Origin: Baffinella frigidus
Taxonomy: Eukaryota > Cryptophyceae > Cryptomonadales > Baffinellaceae
Reading direction: 5' to 3'
Assembly (NCBI GenBank): GCA_026770585.1
Contig: MU646835.1
Coordinates: 22,616 to 33,980, forward strand
DNA: 11,365 nucleotides
Shown here: positions 6,253 through 11,365 of the stretch, piece after piece
Numbering within the stretch: position 1 is the first letter of the stretch
Layout: each line of letters opens with the position of its first letter
Position numbers and translations under genes: made by a program
Notes under the pieces: generated by a model
The model's database searches: none
What the model was told of the DNA's origin: nothing
The model's input: only the letters and a program-made list of their open reading frames with translations

Positions 6253-6591
6253 GTATTGCTCAAGAGGGCGCGTGCGAAGGTCAAGCTCAGTTGCTTTACC
6301 ATCAGTTGCTTTACACACTCTCAACCCCAACCCCCAAACCGCAAACCAGGTGCTTCTGTTGCTTGACCATCAGTTGCTTCACACTAGTGTAACCCCTAAG
6401 CCCTACACCAGGTGCTTCTGAAAGGCGCGCGAGCCACGGTGCACTACTCGTCAAAGTTCGCCTAAACCCTACACCATAAACCCTACACCCCAACCCCCCA
6501 AACTAGGTCATCGATGCCTCAGAGAGGAGGACCCTAAACCGTAAGTCCCCCTGCCGGTGTTGCTCAGGGGGGCGCGTGTAACAGTCCATAC
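6253..6591 (+). pseudogene. Exon 7 5'-edge echoes (four)
   Basis: Copies start at 6253 (encoding VLLKRARAKVKLS), 6350 (only GTGCTTCTG), 6412 (VLLKGARATVHYSSKFA, nearly identical to exon 7, to about 6462) and 6557 (VLLRGARVTVHT). The first three follow AG. The first two run into duplicated CATCAGTTGCTTTACAC segments. None has the exon's 3' end. The differing divergence levels suggest that the copies arose at different times. Confidence 0.82.
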
Positions 6592-6624
6592 CCCCGAAAC
6601 CCCAACCCCCAAACCGCAAACCAG

Positions 6625-6726
6625 GTGCTTCTGAAAGGCGCGCGAGCCACGGTGCACTACTCGTCGAAGTTTGCGGACACGGAAGGATCCGTCACGCGCC
6701 TCGAACTCTCGGGATACAAGTTCAAG
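6625..6726 (+). CDS. LRR protein, exon 7
   Basis: The exon lies between AAACCAG (AG at 6623-6624) and GT at 6727 (GTCATG). It is 102 nt (34 codons), phase 0 on both sides, and encodes VLLKGARATVHYSSKFADTE then GSVTRLELSGYKFK. The LRR resumes at VTRLELSGYKFKAYPLEI, continued by exon 8. The part before it looks like an insertion between repeats. The donor is poor beyond GT. A downstream 3'-edge copy ending at 6991 has the better donor GTGAGG, so either could be used. Confidence 0.85.
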
Positions 6727-6909
6727 GTCATGCTCTACTTGAACTTCTGTTTGAGGGTCGAGGCTTGAGTTGAGGTGTGAGGTTCGACGTGAGGGTTCGT
6801 TGGAGGTGTGGGGTTCAGTTCGGGGTTTCACATTGGCAATTTGGAGATTTGGGGTTCAGTTTGGGGGTGTTTGGGGGTTCGGGTTCCGGGGTTCGGGTGT
6901 CGGGAAGAA
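6727..6909 (+). repeat. Inverted-orientation (G-strand) heptamer block
   Basis: Here the telomere-like sequence is G-rich on the + strand (GAGGGTTCG, GGGGTTCAG, TTTGGGGG, GGGTTCCGGGG). Every other intron heptamer tract in the gene is C-rich on this strand. The block lies between the intact exon 7 and its 3'-edge echo. Confidence 0.8.
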
Positions 6910-6991
6910 TGTGACGGTGCACTACTCGTCGAAGTTTGCCGACACGGAAGGATCTGTCACGCGCCTCGAACTCTCGGGATACAAGTTCAAG
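6910..6991 (+). pseudogene. Exon 7 3'-edge echo with donor
   Basis: This copy repeats the last 77-80 bases of exon 7 almost exactly (VTVHYSSKFADTEGSVTRLE and onward to KFK) and is followed by GTGAGG. It has only a couple of silent changes, so it is recent or conserved. An AG at 6906-6907 lies a few bases upstream, but splicing there would not give a known exon start. Confidence 0.85.
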
Positions 6992-7166
6992 GTGAGGGGA
7001 AACCCTAAACCCTAAACCCTAAACCCTAAACCCTAAACCCCAAACCTCAAACCCCAAACCCTAATTTCTAAACCCCAAACCCCAAACTCTAATCCCTAAA
7101 CCTAAACCCTAAACCCCAAACCCCAAACCCTAAACCCTAAGACCTAAACCCTACACCCGCGGGCAG
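6992..7166. repeat. CCCTAAA/CCCCAAA tract before exon 8
   Basis: Five exact CCCTAAA units begin at about 7003. CCCCAAA and CCCTAAA mixtures then run up to the GGGCAG acceptor of exon 8. Confidence 0.88.
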
Positions 7167-7256
7167 GCGTATCCCCTGGAGATCAACCAGCTGAAAGGGC
7201 TCAAGTCGCTGCTGCTCCAGTACAACGAGATCCGCACGCTCCCGGAAGCCATCACG
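7167..7256 (+). CDS. LRR protein, exon 8
   Basis: The exon lies between GGGCAG (AG at 7165-7166) and GT at 7257 (GTCTCA). It is 90 nt (30 codons), phase 0 on both sides, and encodes AYPLEINQLKGLKSLLLQYN then EIRTLPEAIT. It completes one LRR (PLEI) and supplies a full typical one (LKGLKSLLLQYNEIRTLPEAI). Three 3'-edge copies follow it in an array. Confidence 0.89.
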
Positions 7257-7931
7257 GTCTCATCTCGTCCCTGCTGACAGAGACATTTGTGTTGTACAGT
7301 GGTGCACACCAAGACACATTTAATTAAGTAGTACAGCAATCGTGCAGTAATTTTTATTGCCGACGAACAATTAAAATGAATAGCGCAGCAATCGTGTTGT
7401 AATTTTCATTACCACAGATCAATTAGATTATATAGTGCGGCAATCGTGTAGTAATTTTCGTTGAGACCAACGAGCTGAAAGGGCTGAAGTCGCTGCTGCT
7501 CCAGTACAACGAGATCCGCACTCTCCCGGAAGCCATCACGGTGCGCATCTTCTTTGGCAATTCGAATCGAAAAATACTGCACATAAGAATCATCCCAGCA
7601 CTCGTACTGCATCGTGTGGTAATGGTCATTGCCAACGAAAAATTGAAAATAATAGTACAGCAATCGTGTAGGAATTTCCCTCTAGTCGCTGCTGCTCCAG
7701 TACAACGAGATCCGCACGCTCCCCGAGGCTATCACGGTCTCATCTCGTCCTAGCAATCGTGTAGTAATTTTCATTACCGAAGAATTTTAAATTGGATAGT
7801 CCAGAAATCGTGTGATAATTTTCATTGCCAAAGAATTTTAAGTTGGATAGTACCGCAATCGTGTAGTAATTTCCCTCACGTCGCTGCTGCTCCAGTACAA
7901 CGAGATTTGCACGCTCCCCGAAGCCATCACG
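7257..7931 (+). repeat. Array of exon 8 3'-edge echoes and ATTACTACAC-motif units
   Basis: Exon 8 echoes span 7463-7540, 7686-7736 and 7881-7931. Together with exon 8 (ending 7256) their ends are spaced 284, 196 and 195 bp. The donors alternate GTCTCA, GTGCGC, GTCTCA, GTGCGC, pointing to duplication of a two-unit block. The spacers hold about eight direct copies of a roughly 50-bp unit with AATTAAAATGGATAGTACAG and CAATCGTGTAGTAATTTTC. The latter is the reverse complement of the core in elements A and C. All echoes keep phase 0 and an open frame. Confidence 0.87.
7686..7736 (+). pseudogene. Exon 8 echo with AG before it and GT after it
   Basis: This 51-nt copy encodes SLLLQYNEIRTLPEAIT in phase 0. 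It is preceded by TTTCCCTCTAG, a short pyrimidine stretch ending in AG, and followed by GTCTCA. Unlike most echoes it therefore has both splice dinucleotides. Its inclusion would keep the reading frame and add most of an LRR. The copy at 7881 has the same limits but ACG in place of TAG. Whether it is ever spliced in is unknown. Confidence 0.5.
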
Positions 7932-8207
7932 GTGCGCATCCTGGGGAATCTGTTAATGTATTGTTCTTTGCCTAATGTTTTAATTGTTTTTTTGCAATGA
8001 AAATTACTACACGATTGTGCTGTACTATCACTAGTACGATCTCTTTGTGTAGTAATTTCAATACCAATTATTAATTAAATTAAACGATTCCTCGGATGCT
8101 TGCGTCTTGTCTGTGCCTTGTCTGCAGAAAATATTTCAACTAATTTCCAGCTAGGCCGTGACCACACCGCGACTCTGCAACCACCGAAACCTGGACCACC
8201 AAACGCT
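7932..8207. repeat. Intron 8, second half: foldback with ATTACTACAC core
   Basis: A foldback at about 7995-8070 pairs GCAATGAAAATTACTACAC with GTGTAGTAATTTCAATACC around a short centre. It is the only place in this intron where the motif occurs in both orientations. The remainder to 8207 is unremarkable AT-rich and then mixed DNA with no recognised coding signal. Confidence 0.65.
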
Positions 8208-8209
8208 AG

Positions 8210-8251
8210 ATGCTGGGCGACATCTGCGAGATCCACCTCTCGTGCAAACCC
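8210..8251 (+). pseudogene. Exon 9 5'-edge echo
   Basis: Following CTAG, this copy repeats the start of exon 9 (encoding LGDICEIHLSCKP against LGDLREIHLSYNP) and then runs into CCCGAAA heptamers. It has no donor. Confidence 0.8.
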
Positions 8252-8338
8252 GAAACCCGAAACCCGATCCCACACACCCGGAATCTGATACCCGAAATCT
8301 GATACCCGAAATCTGATACCCGAAACCCTCAACGCCAG

Positions 8339-8424
8339 GTTCTCGGCGACTTACGGGAGATCCACCTCTCGTACAACCCGCTCGTGACTGTCCCGCCGAT
8401 CCTCGCTTACTTCTCCGCCCTCCG
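8339..8424 (+). CDS. LRR protein, exon 9
   Basis: The exon lies between CGCCAG (AG at 8337-8338) and GT at 8425 (GTATAC). It is 86 nt, phase 0 at the start with a 2-nt overhang at the end. It encodes VLGDLREIHLSYNPLVTVPP then ILAYFSAL, and the split codon with exon 10 gives R. It contains one complete LRR (LGDLREIHLSYNPLVTVPPIL) and the start of the next (FSALR). Confidence 0.88.
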
Positions 8425-8439
8425 GTATACTCTAAGCCT

Positions 8440-8566
8440 CGGCCACACACCCTGTAAACGAGGCTTTGCAAAGACACTTGTGGATTTTAAAACCACTTAT
8501 AGATTTTTTTTAAAACCACTTATAGATTTTCGCTCGTGACTGTCCCGCCTACTTCTCGGCCCTCAG
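8440..8566 (+). pseudogene. Exon 9 3'-edge echo with a short tandem repeat before it
   Basis: Two units of AAAACCACTTATAGATTTT (about 8490-8530) lead into 8531-8566. That segment repeats the 3' part of exon 9 with an internal deletion of about 11 bases (CGCTCGTGACTGTCCCGCC, then TACTTCTCGGCCCTCAG) and is followed by GTACCC. Confidence 0.78.
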
Positions 8567-8587
8567 GTACCCTACACCCCAAAATTG

Positions 8588-9070
8588 TTCACGGCCAATG
8601 ACTCAATGGAAACGTCTGGCAATTTAGTACCAACGGCTGAGGATTTCGCAGAAATTTTGAACATTTGGATTTGACGGGGTTCTGCTGCTGGACGACACGC
8701 TACTCGATCATCGAAAATAAGGCCAATGGTTCAGAAGAAATGGCTAATTGTTCATTACACGCGACCAATTATTCAACAGAAACGTCTGATAGTATAATAA
8801 AAACGGCCAAGGATTTCGTAGAAATATGTGAACGTTTGGTTTCGATGCAGGGTGCTGCGGCTGGATAACACGCCCCTCGAGGGGCGTGTCCTGACTCTAA
8901 TGATTCAATAACAGCGGCTAATGATTCAATACGAACGGCTCACGATTCAATACGCACGGGTCATTATTCAATACGCACGGCTAGCCATTTGATGCCAACG
9001 ACGAATGCGTTAATACAGACGGCCAACAATTTCATACGGACGATTTCATGCAAACGGCGAATTATTTAAT
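8588..9070. repeat. Degenerate 21-bp minisatellite of intron 9
   Basis: Imperfect head-to-tail units near AATGATTCAATACGCACGGCT run through most of this interval, broken by exon 10 edge echoes. The clearest run is about 8898-9020. Because 21 is a multiple of three, some frames stay open (for example 8665-8868) and give a 7-residue periodicity, but there is no start context, domain or codon bias to support a protein. Confidence 0.75.
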
Positions 9071-9221
9071 CTATTGATGTTGATGCAGAGTGCTGCGGCT
9101 GGACGACACGCTCACAATTTACTACATACTAATGATTTAATATATTGATCTGCTCATGGTTTGTTACACACGGTTCATGCTTGGGATGGAATGCAGAGTG
9201 CTGCGGCTGGACAACACATTA
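8676..9221 (+). pseudogene. Exon 10 5'-edge echoes (four)
   Basis: Copies of the exon 10 start lie at about 8676-8707, 8851-8884, 9089-9114 and 9197-9221. The last three follow GATGCAG or AATGCAG, matching the GATGCAG acceptor of the intact exon. Each keeps only about 25-34 bases (GTGCTGCGGCTGGACGACAC) before breaking off. The 8851 copy runs into a perfect 22-bp palindrome at 8868-8889 centred on CCCTCGAGGG. Confidence 0.84.
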
Positions 9222-9440
9222 CAACGTTAGCGATTTGGTCCAATTGGCTAACGACTTAGCGCGAACTGATGATTTCATCGATTGATCATTAGGCTAATAA
9301 TTCACTCCTTGGATCGGTTAAGGATGTAATCTGTTGATTCTGCTGCAAGGCGAATGATGTGGACTGAAACAAAATCATTGAATATGTGGATTGAATGATG
9401 TGAATTCGGTCAAAACATTAACGGTTTCGTTTCGATGCAG
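9222..9440. other. End of intron 9
   Basis: AT-rich DNA with scattered GATTTCAT and GATGATTT traces of the 21-bp repeat lies here, ending in TTTCGATGCAG, the exon 10 acceptor region. Nothing else is recognised. Confidence 0.5.
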
Positions 9441-9518
9441 GGTGCTGCGGTTGGACAACACTCTCCTTGAGGACCTCCCGTCGATGATCGGCAAATTCGG
9501 GAAGCTCAAGTCTTTCTC
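9441..9518 (+). CDS. LRR protein, exon 10
   Basis: The exon lies between GATGCAG (AG at 9439-9440) and GT at 9519 (GTGCGT). It is 78 nt: one base completes the arginine codon from exon 9, 25 codons follow (VLRLDNTLLEDLPSMIGKFG then KLKSF), and 2 nt carry over. The LRR reads LRVLRLDNTLLEDLPSMIGKF. The frame stays open well past the donor only because the CCCGAAA repeat lacks stops. The exon 11 junction gives S and then CVQNRLVTLP, which fits the LRR pattern far better than read-through. Confidence 0.88.
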
Positions 9519-10260
9519 GTGCGTCCAAACCCCGAAACCCGACACCCGAATCCCGAAACCCGAATCCCGAATTCCGAAAACCTGGAACTCGAATCCCGAA
9601 ACCCGAAACCCGAATCCCGAATCCCCAATCCCGAATCTTGAAACCCGAAACCCGAATCCCGAAACCCGAAATAAGAAATCCGAAGCCCGACACCCGACAC
9701 CCGAAACCCGAAACCCGAAACCTGAAACCCGAGACCCGAAACCCGAATCCCGAAACCCGAAACCCGAATCCCGAATCCCGAATCCCGAAACCCTGAACAC
9801 GAAACCCGGAACCCTAAACACGAAACGGGAATCTCAATATACCCGAAACGGGAAGCTCAATTGCTTCTCGTGCGTCCAAACCCCGAAACCCGAATCCCGG
9901 ATCCCGAAACCCGAATTCCCCCCTAAACCCTCCCGAACACCTCCGTAACCTCTAAACCCGAAATCCTGGAGGATCTCCCGTCGATGATTGGGAAGTTCGG
10001 AAAGCGCAAGTTTTTCTCGTACACCCCGAAACCCTCAATCCTCTCTCAACCCTCCCGCAAACCTCCCAAAAGTGTCAACCCGAAACCCTTCCTGAAGCTC
10101 CTCGTGCGTCCAAAACCCGAAACCAAAAAAAACGAGTCCCGAATCTCGACACCCGAAACCTTAAACCCGAAACCCGAAACCCGAAACCAGACACCCGAGA
10201 CCCGAGATCCGAAACCCGAAACCCTAGACACCCAACACCAAACCCCACATCCTGCACCAG
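9519..10260. repeat. Intron 10: CCCGAAA tract
   Basis: This is the longest CCCGAAA-rich stretch in the window, with CCCGAATC variants (CCGAATCCCGAA) common between 9540 and 9790. It is interrupted by three exon 10 edge echoes. It is stop-free in long runs on both strands, which gives spurious reading frames of up to 185 residues. Confidence 0.87.
9850..10114 (+). pseudogene. Exon 10 3'-edge echoes (three)
   Basis: Copies end at 9869, 10018 and 10103. The middle one (9966-10018) is longest, encoding LEDLPSMIGKFGKRKFF, and is followed by GTACAC. The other two are short (GGAAGCTCAA... and TGAAGCTC...) and keep the exact donor GTGCGTCCAAA of the intact exon. Confidence 0.82.
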
Positions 10261-10324
10261 GTGCGTCCAGAACCGCCTGGTCACGCTGCCCGCTGAGTTT
10301 GGGAACATGACCGCTCTTACGAAG
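10261..10324 (+). CDS. LRR protein, exon 11
   Basis: The exon lies between TGCACCAG (AG at 10259-10260) and the donor GTAAAG at 10325. It is 64 nt: the first base completes the serine codon and 21 codons follow, CVQNRLVTLPAEFGNMTALT then K. It completes one LRR (QNRLVTLPAEFGN) and starts the next (MTALTK). It ends in phase 0 and joins exon 12. Its first nine bases (GTGCGTCCA) repeat the first nine bases of the intron before it. Confidence 0.87.
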
Positions 10325-10510
10325 GTAAAGCCTACGCCCAAACCCTAAATCCAAAGGCCCGGATCCAAACCCCAAACCCCAGAACCTACACCCTCAACCT
10401 ACACTCTCACATAAAAAATGATCAAAAATTCTGAACCCCAAACCCCGAACCCCGAACCCTAAAACAAACAACAAACCCCCCTACCCCCAACCCCTAAACC
10501 CCACACCAAG
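10325..10510. repeat. Intron 11, first part: heptamer DNA
   Basis: CCCTAAA, CCCCAAA and CCCCGAA heptamers fill this part, with a short A-rich interruption near 10410-10430. It ends in CCAAG before the first exon 12 echo. Confidence 0.75.
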
Positions 10511-11170
10511 GCGAACCTGGACTCGAACGGCCTCCGTGCGCTCCCGGACACGCTCCCGGATACCCGCGGGCACCTTATACCTAATCCCGACACCCTAAAC
10601 ACCAAACCTCCAACCCGAAACCCGAAACCCTTAACCCCAAAACCCATCCCCCCTTTCCACGAAAACAACGGCCCTAACATTTTATTCATAAAACAACCAC
10701 CCCAGACTACAAACCTTGAATGCAGGCGAACCTGGACTCAAACGGGCTCCGCGCGCTCCCGGACACCCTCGGGCGGCTCACACCGAATCCCCGAAAACTT
10801 AAAACCCTAGACCCAAACCGCAAACCGCAAACCCCACAACCCTAACCCCTTTCTTCAAAAAGGTGATACCGCTAACCCTCCTTTTCTTCGTTCTTCGAAA
10901 AGGTGAACCTGGACTCGAACGGGCTGCGCGCCCTCCCTGATACGCTCGGGCGCCTCAGAACTAATCCCTAATTCCTAATCCAAACCTAATCCATACCCTG
11001 GGTTTGATTGTTTTTGAAAAACAATCACCTCAAACTACAAACCTTGAATAAAGGTGAACCTGGACTCAAACGGGCTTTGCCTGGACTCAAACGGGCTTTG
11101 GTTCACCTTTATTTATTCAAGACTCAAACGGGCTTTGCGCGCTCCCGGATACGCTCGGGCGCATCACACC
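10511..11170 (+). pseudogene. Exon 12 5'-edge echoes (four)
   Basis: Copies start at 10511, 10726, 10903 and 11054, each after AG, and encode (A/V)NLDSNGLRALPDTL with GRL in most. All stop near the point where the intact exon reads GKLTAL and then pass into heptamer DNA, with no donor. The 10726 and 11054 copies share about 35 bases of upstream sequence (CTACAAACCTTGAAT). The 10903 copy and the intact exon share TTCTT(C/T)xAAAAGG. The 11054 copy is internally duplicated and folded back. A further stub AAAAAGGTGATACC lies at 10857-10870. Confidence 0.85.
11006..11121. repeat. Two foldbacks around an exon 12 echo
   Basis: The first is a perfect hairpin GATTGTTTTT-G-AAAAACAATC at 11006-11026. 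The second pairs CTTGAATAAAGGTGAAC (11044-11060), which spans the acceptor and exon start, with GTTCACCTTTATTTATTCAAG (11101-11121). Between the arms, CTGGACTCAAACGGGCTTTG occurs twice in tandem, and part of it occurs a third time after the right arm. The arrangement looks like a template-switch product. Confidence 0.8.
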
Positions 11171-11258
11171 TCCTCCCGAAACCCGAAACCCGAAACCCTA
11201 AACCCCAACCCCTACACCCCAAACTCCATAACTCTAACCCCTAGTTTCTTTCAAAAAG

Positions 11259-11365
11259 GTGAACCTGGATTCGAACGGGCTGCGCGCGCTCCCGGATACC
11301 CTGGGGAAGCTGACGGCACTTCGTGACCTCTCGCTCACGCGCAACCGCCTCTCGCTCATCCCGCC
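11259..11365 (+). CDS. LRR protein, exon 12 (runs off the window)
   Basis: The exon lies after TTTCAAAAAG (AG at 11257-11258) and is open to the window edge: 107 nt, 35 codons plus 2 nt. It encodes VNLDSNGLRALPDTLGKLTA then LRDLSLTRNRLSLIP. It contains one complete LRR and most of another. It is the only one of five copies of this exon start that extends past GKL. The gene continues to the right. The 23-residue spacing is of the intracellular LRR type. No kinase, Ras, TIR or NB-ARC domain is visible here, so function cannot be assigned beyond a likely protein-interaction scaffold. Confidence 0.88.
   Translation, partial: MNLDSNGLRALPDTLGKLTALRDLSLTRNRLSLIP

Noticed and set aside
8665-8868. 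67-residue forward frame with 7-residue periodicity
   Set aside because: It comes from the 21-bp minisatellite and ends by running into an exon 10 echo in a non-LRR frame.
9375-9821. 148-residue reverse open frame rich in FRVSGFG
   Set aside because: It is the complement of the same CCCGAAA tract plus antisense of exon 10. The composition is purely repeat-driven.
9391-9948. 185-residue forward open frame rich in PETRNPK
   Set aside because: It is exon 10 read through its donor into CCCGAAA heptamers, which contain no stops. Splicing to exon 11 gives a proper LRR.
997-11365. Ciliate germline DNA with pointers, where exon segments would be retained segments
   Set aside because: Only the exon 10/11 junction has a long shared sequence. 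The other junctions share little beyond what GT-AG splicing requires, and all boundaries fit introns.
1-11365. tRNA, rRNA, viral or transposase genes
   Set aside because: No cloverleaf, conserved rRNA block or recognisable polymerase, integrase or transposase motif was seen on either strand by eye. A covariance-model or profile search was not possible here.

Overview
This is eukaryotic nuclear DNA. It carries most of one multi-exon leucine-rich-repeat (LRR) gene on the + strand, in which short GC-rich exons are scattered through introns built largely from telomere-like heptamers (CCCTAAA and the variants CCCGAAA, CCCCAAA and TCAACCC). I find no bacterial-type operon, rRNA, tRNA or CRISPR array. 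A TTTAGGG-type heptamer is the telomere unit of plants and green algae, dinoflagellates, chromerids, Eimeria-like apicomplexans, cryptophytes and others, so the lineage stays open. A protist or alga, perhaps an alveolate, is a guess. The pure GGGTTGA array at the left edge suggests a subtelomeric position or the end of an assembly.

Twelve exons (997-1118, 1757-1817, 3107-3183, 4420-4489, 5459-5530, 5858-5926, 6625-6726, 7167-7256, 8339-8424, 9441-9518, 10261-10324, 11259 to the window edge) join through GT...AG introns. They give one uninterrupted frame of 998 nt (332 codons) with no stop. The intron phases are 2,0,2,0,0,0,0,0,2,2,0. The protein has about 12 consecutive LRRs of about 23 residues (LxxLxxLxLxxNxLxxLPxxI), resembling the intracellular Shoc2/Ras-group or plant PIRL-like type. 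It is incomplete at both ends: no convincing start codon is visible and the last exon leaves the window. A weak candidate upstream exon lies at 347-388.

The striking feature is that introns are filled with extra, truncated copies of the edges of their own flanking exons. An intron upstream of an exon carries copies of that exon's 5' edge, usually with its AG acceptor. An intron downstream carries copies of the exon's 3' edge with its GT donor. I count more than 25 such 'exon-edge echoes', around exons 1, 2, 3, 4, 5, 7, 8, 9, 10 and 12, each separated by heptamer DNA or other repeats. In two places (exons 4 and 8) the echoes form tandem arrays with a period near 200 bp.

A second layer is a set of foldback (MITE-like) elements. 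One near-palindrome flanked by TA lies at 577-732 and interrupts an echo of exon 1. Another, flanked by GATC, lies at 1236-1406 and interrupts a different echo of exon 1. A third lies at 180-313 between TA dinucleotides. A core motif near GCAACGAAAATTACTACAC recurs in two of these and, in the opposite orientation, many times in the exon 8 echo array. Other foldbacks lie at 3212-3360, 3834-4036, 4045-4180 and 7995-8070.

All other long open frames, especially those translating as PETRNPK or FRVSGFG repeats, are products of the stop-free CCCGAAA heptamer and are not genes.
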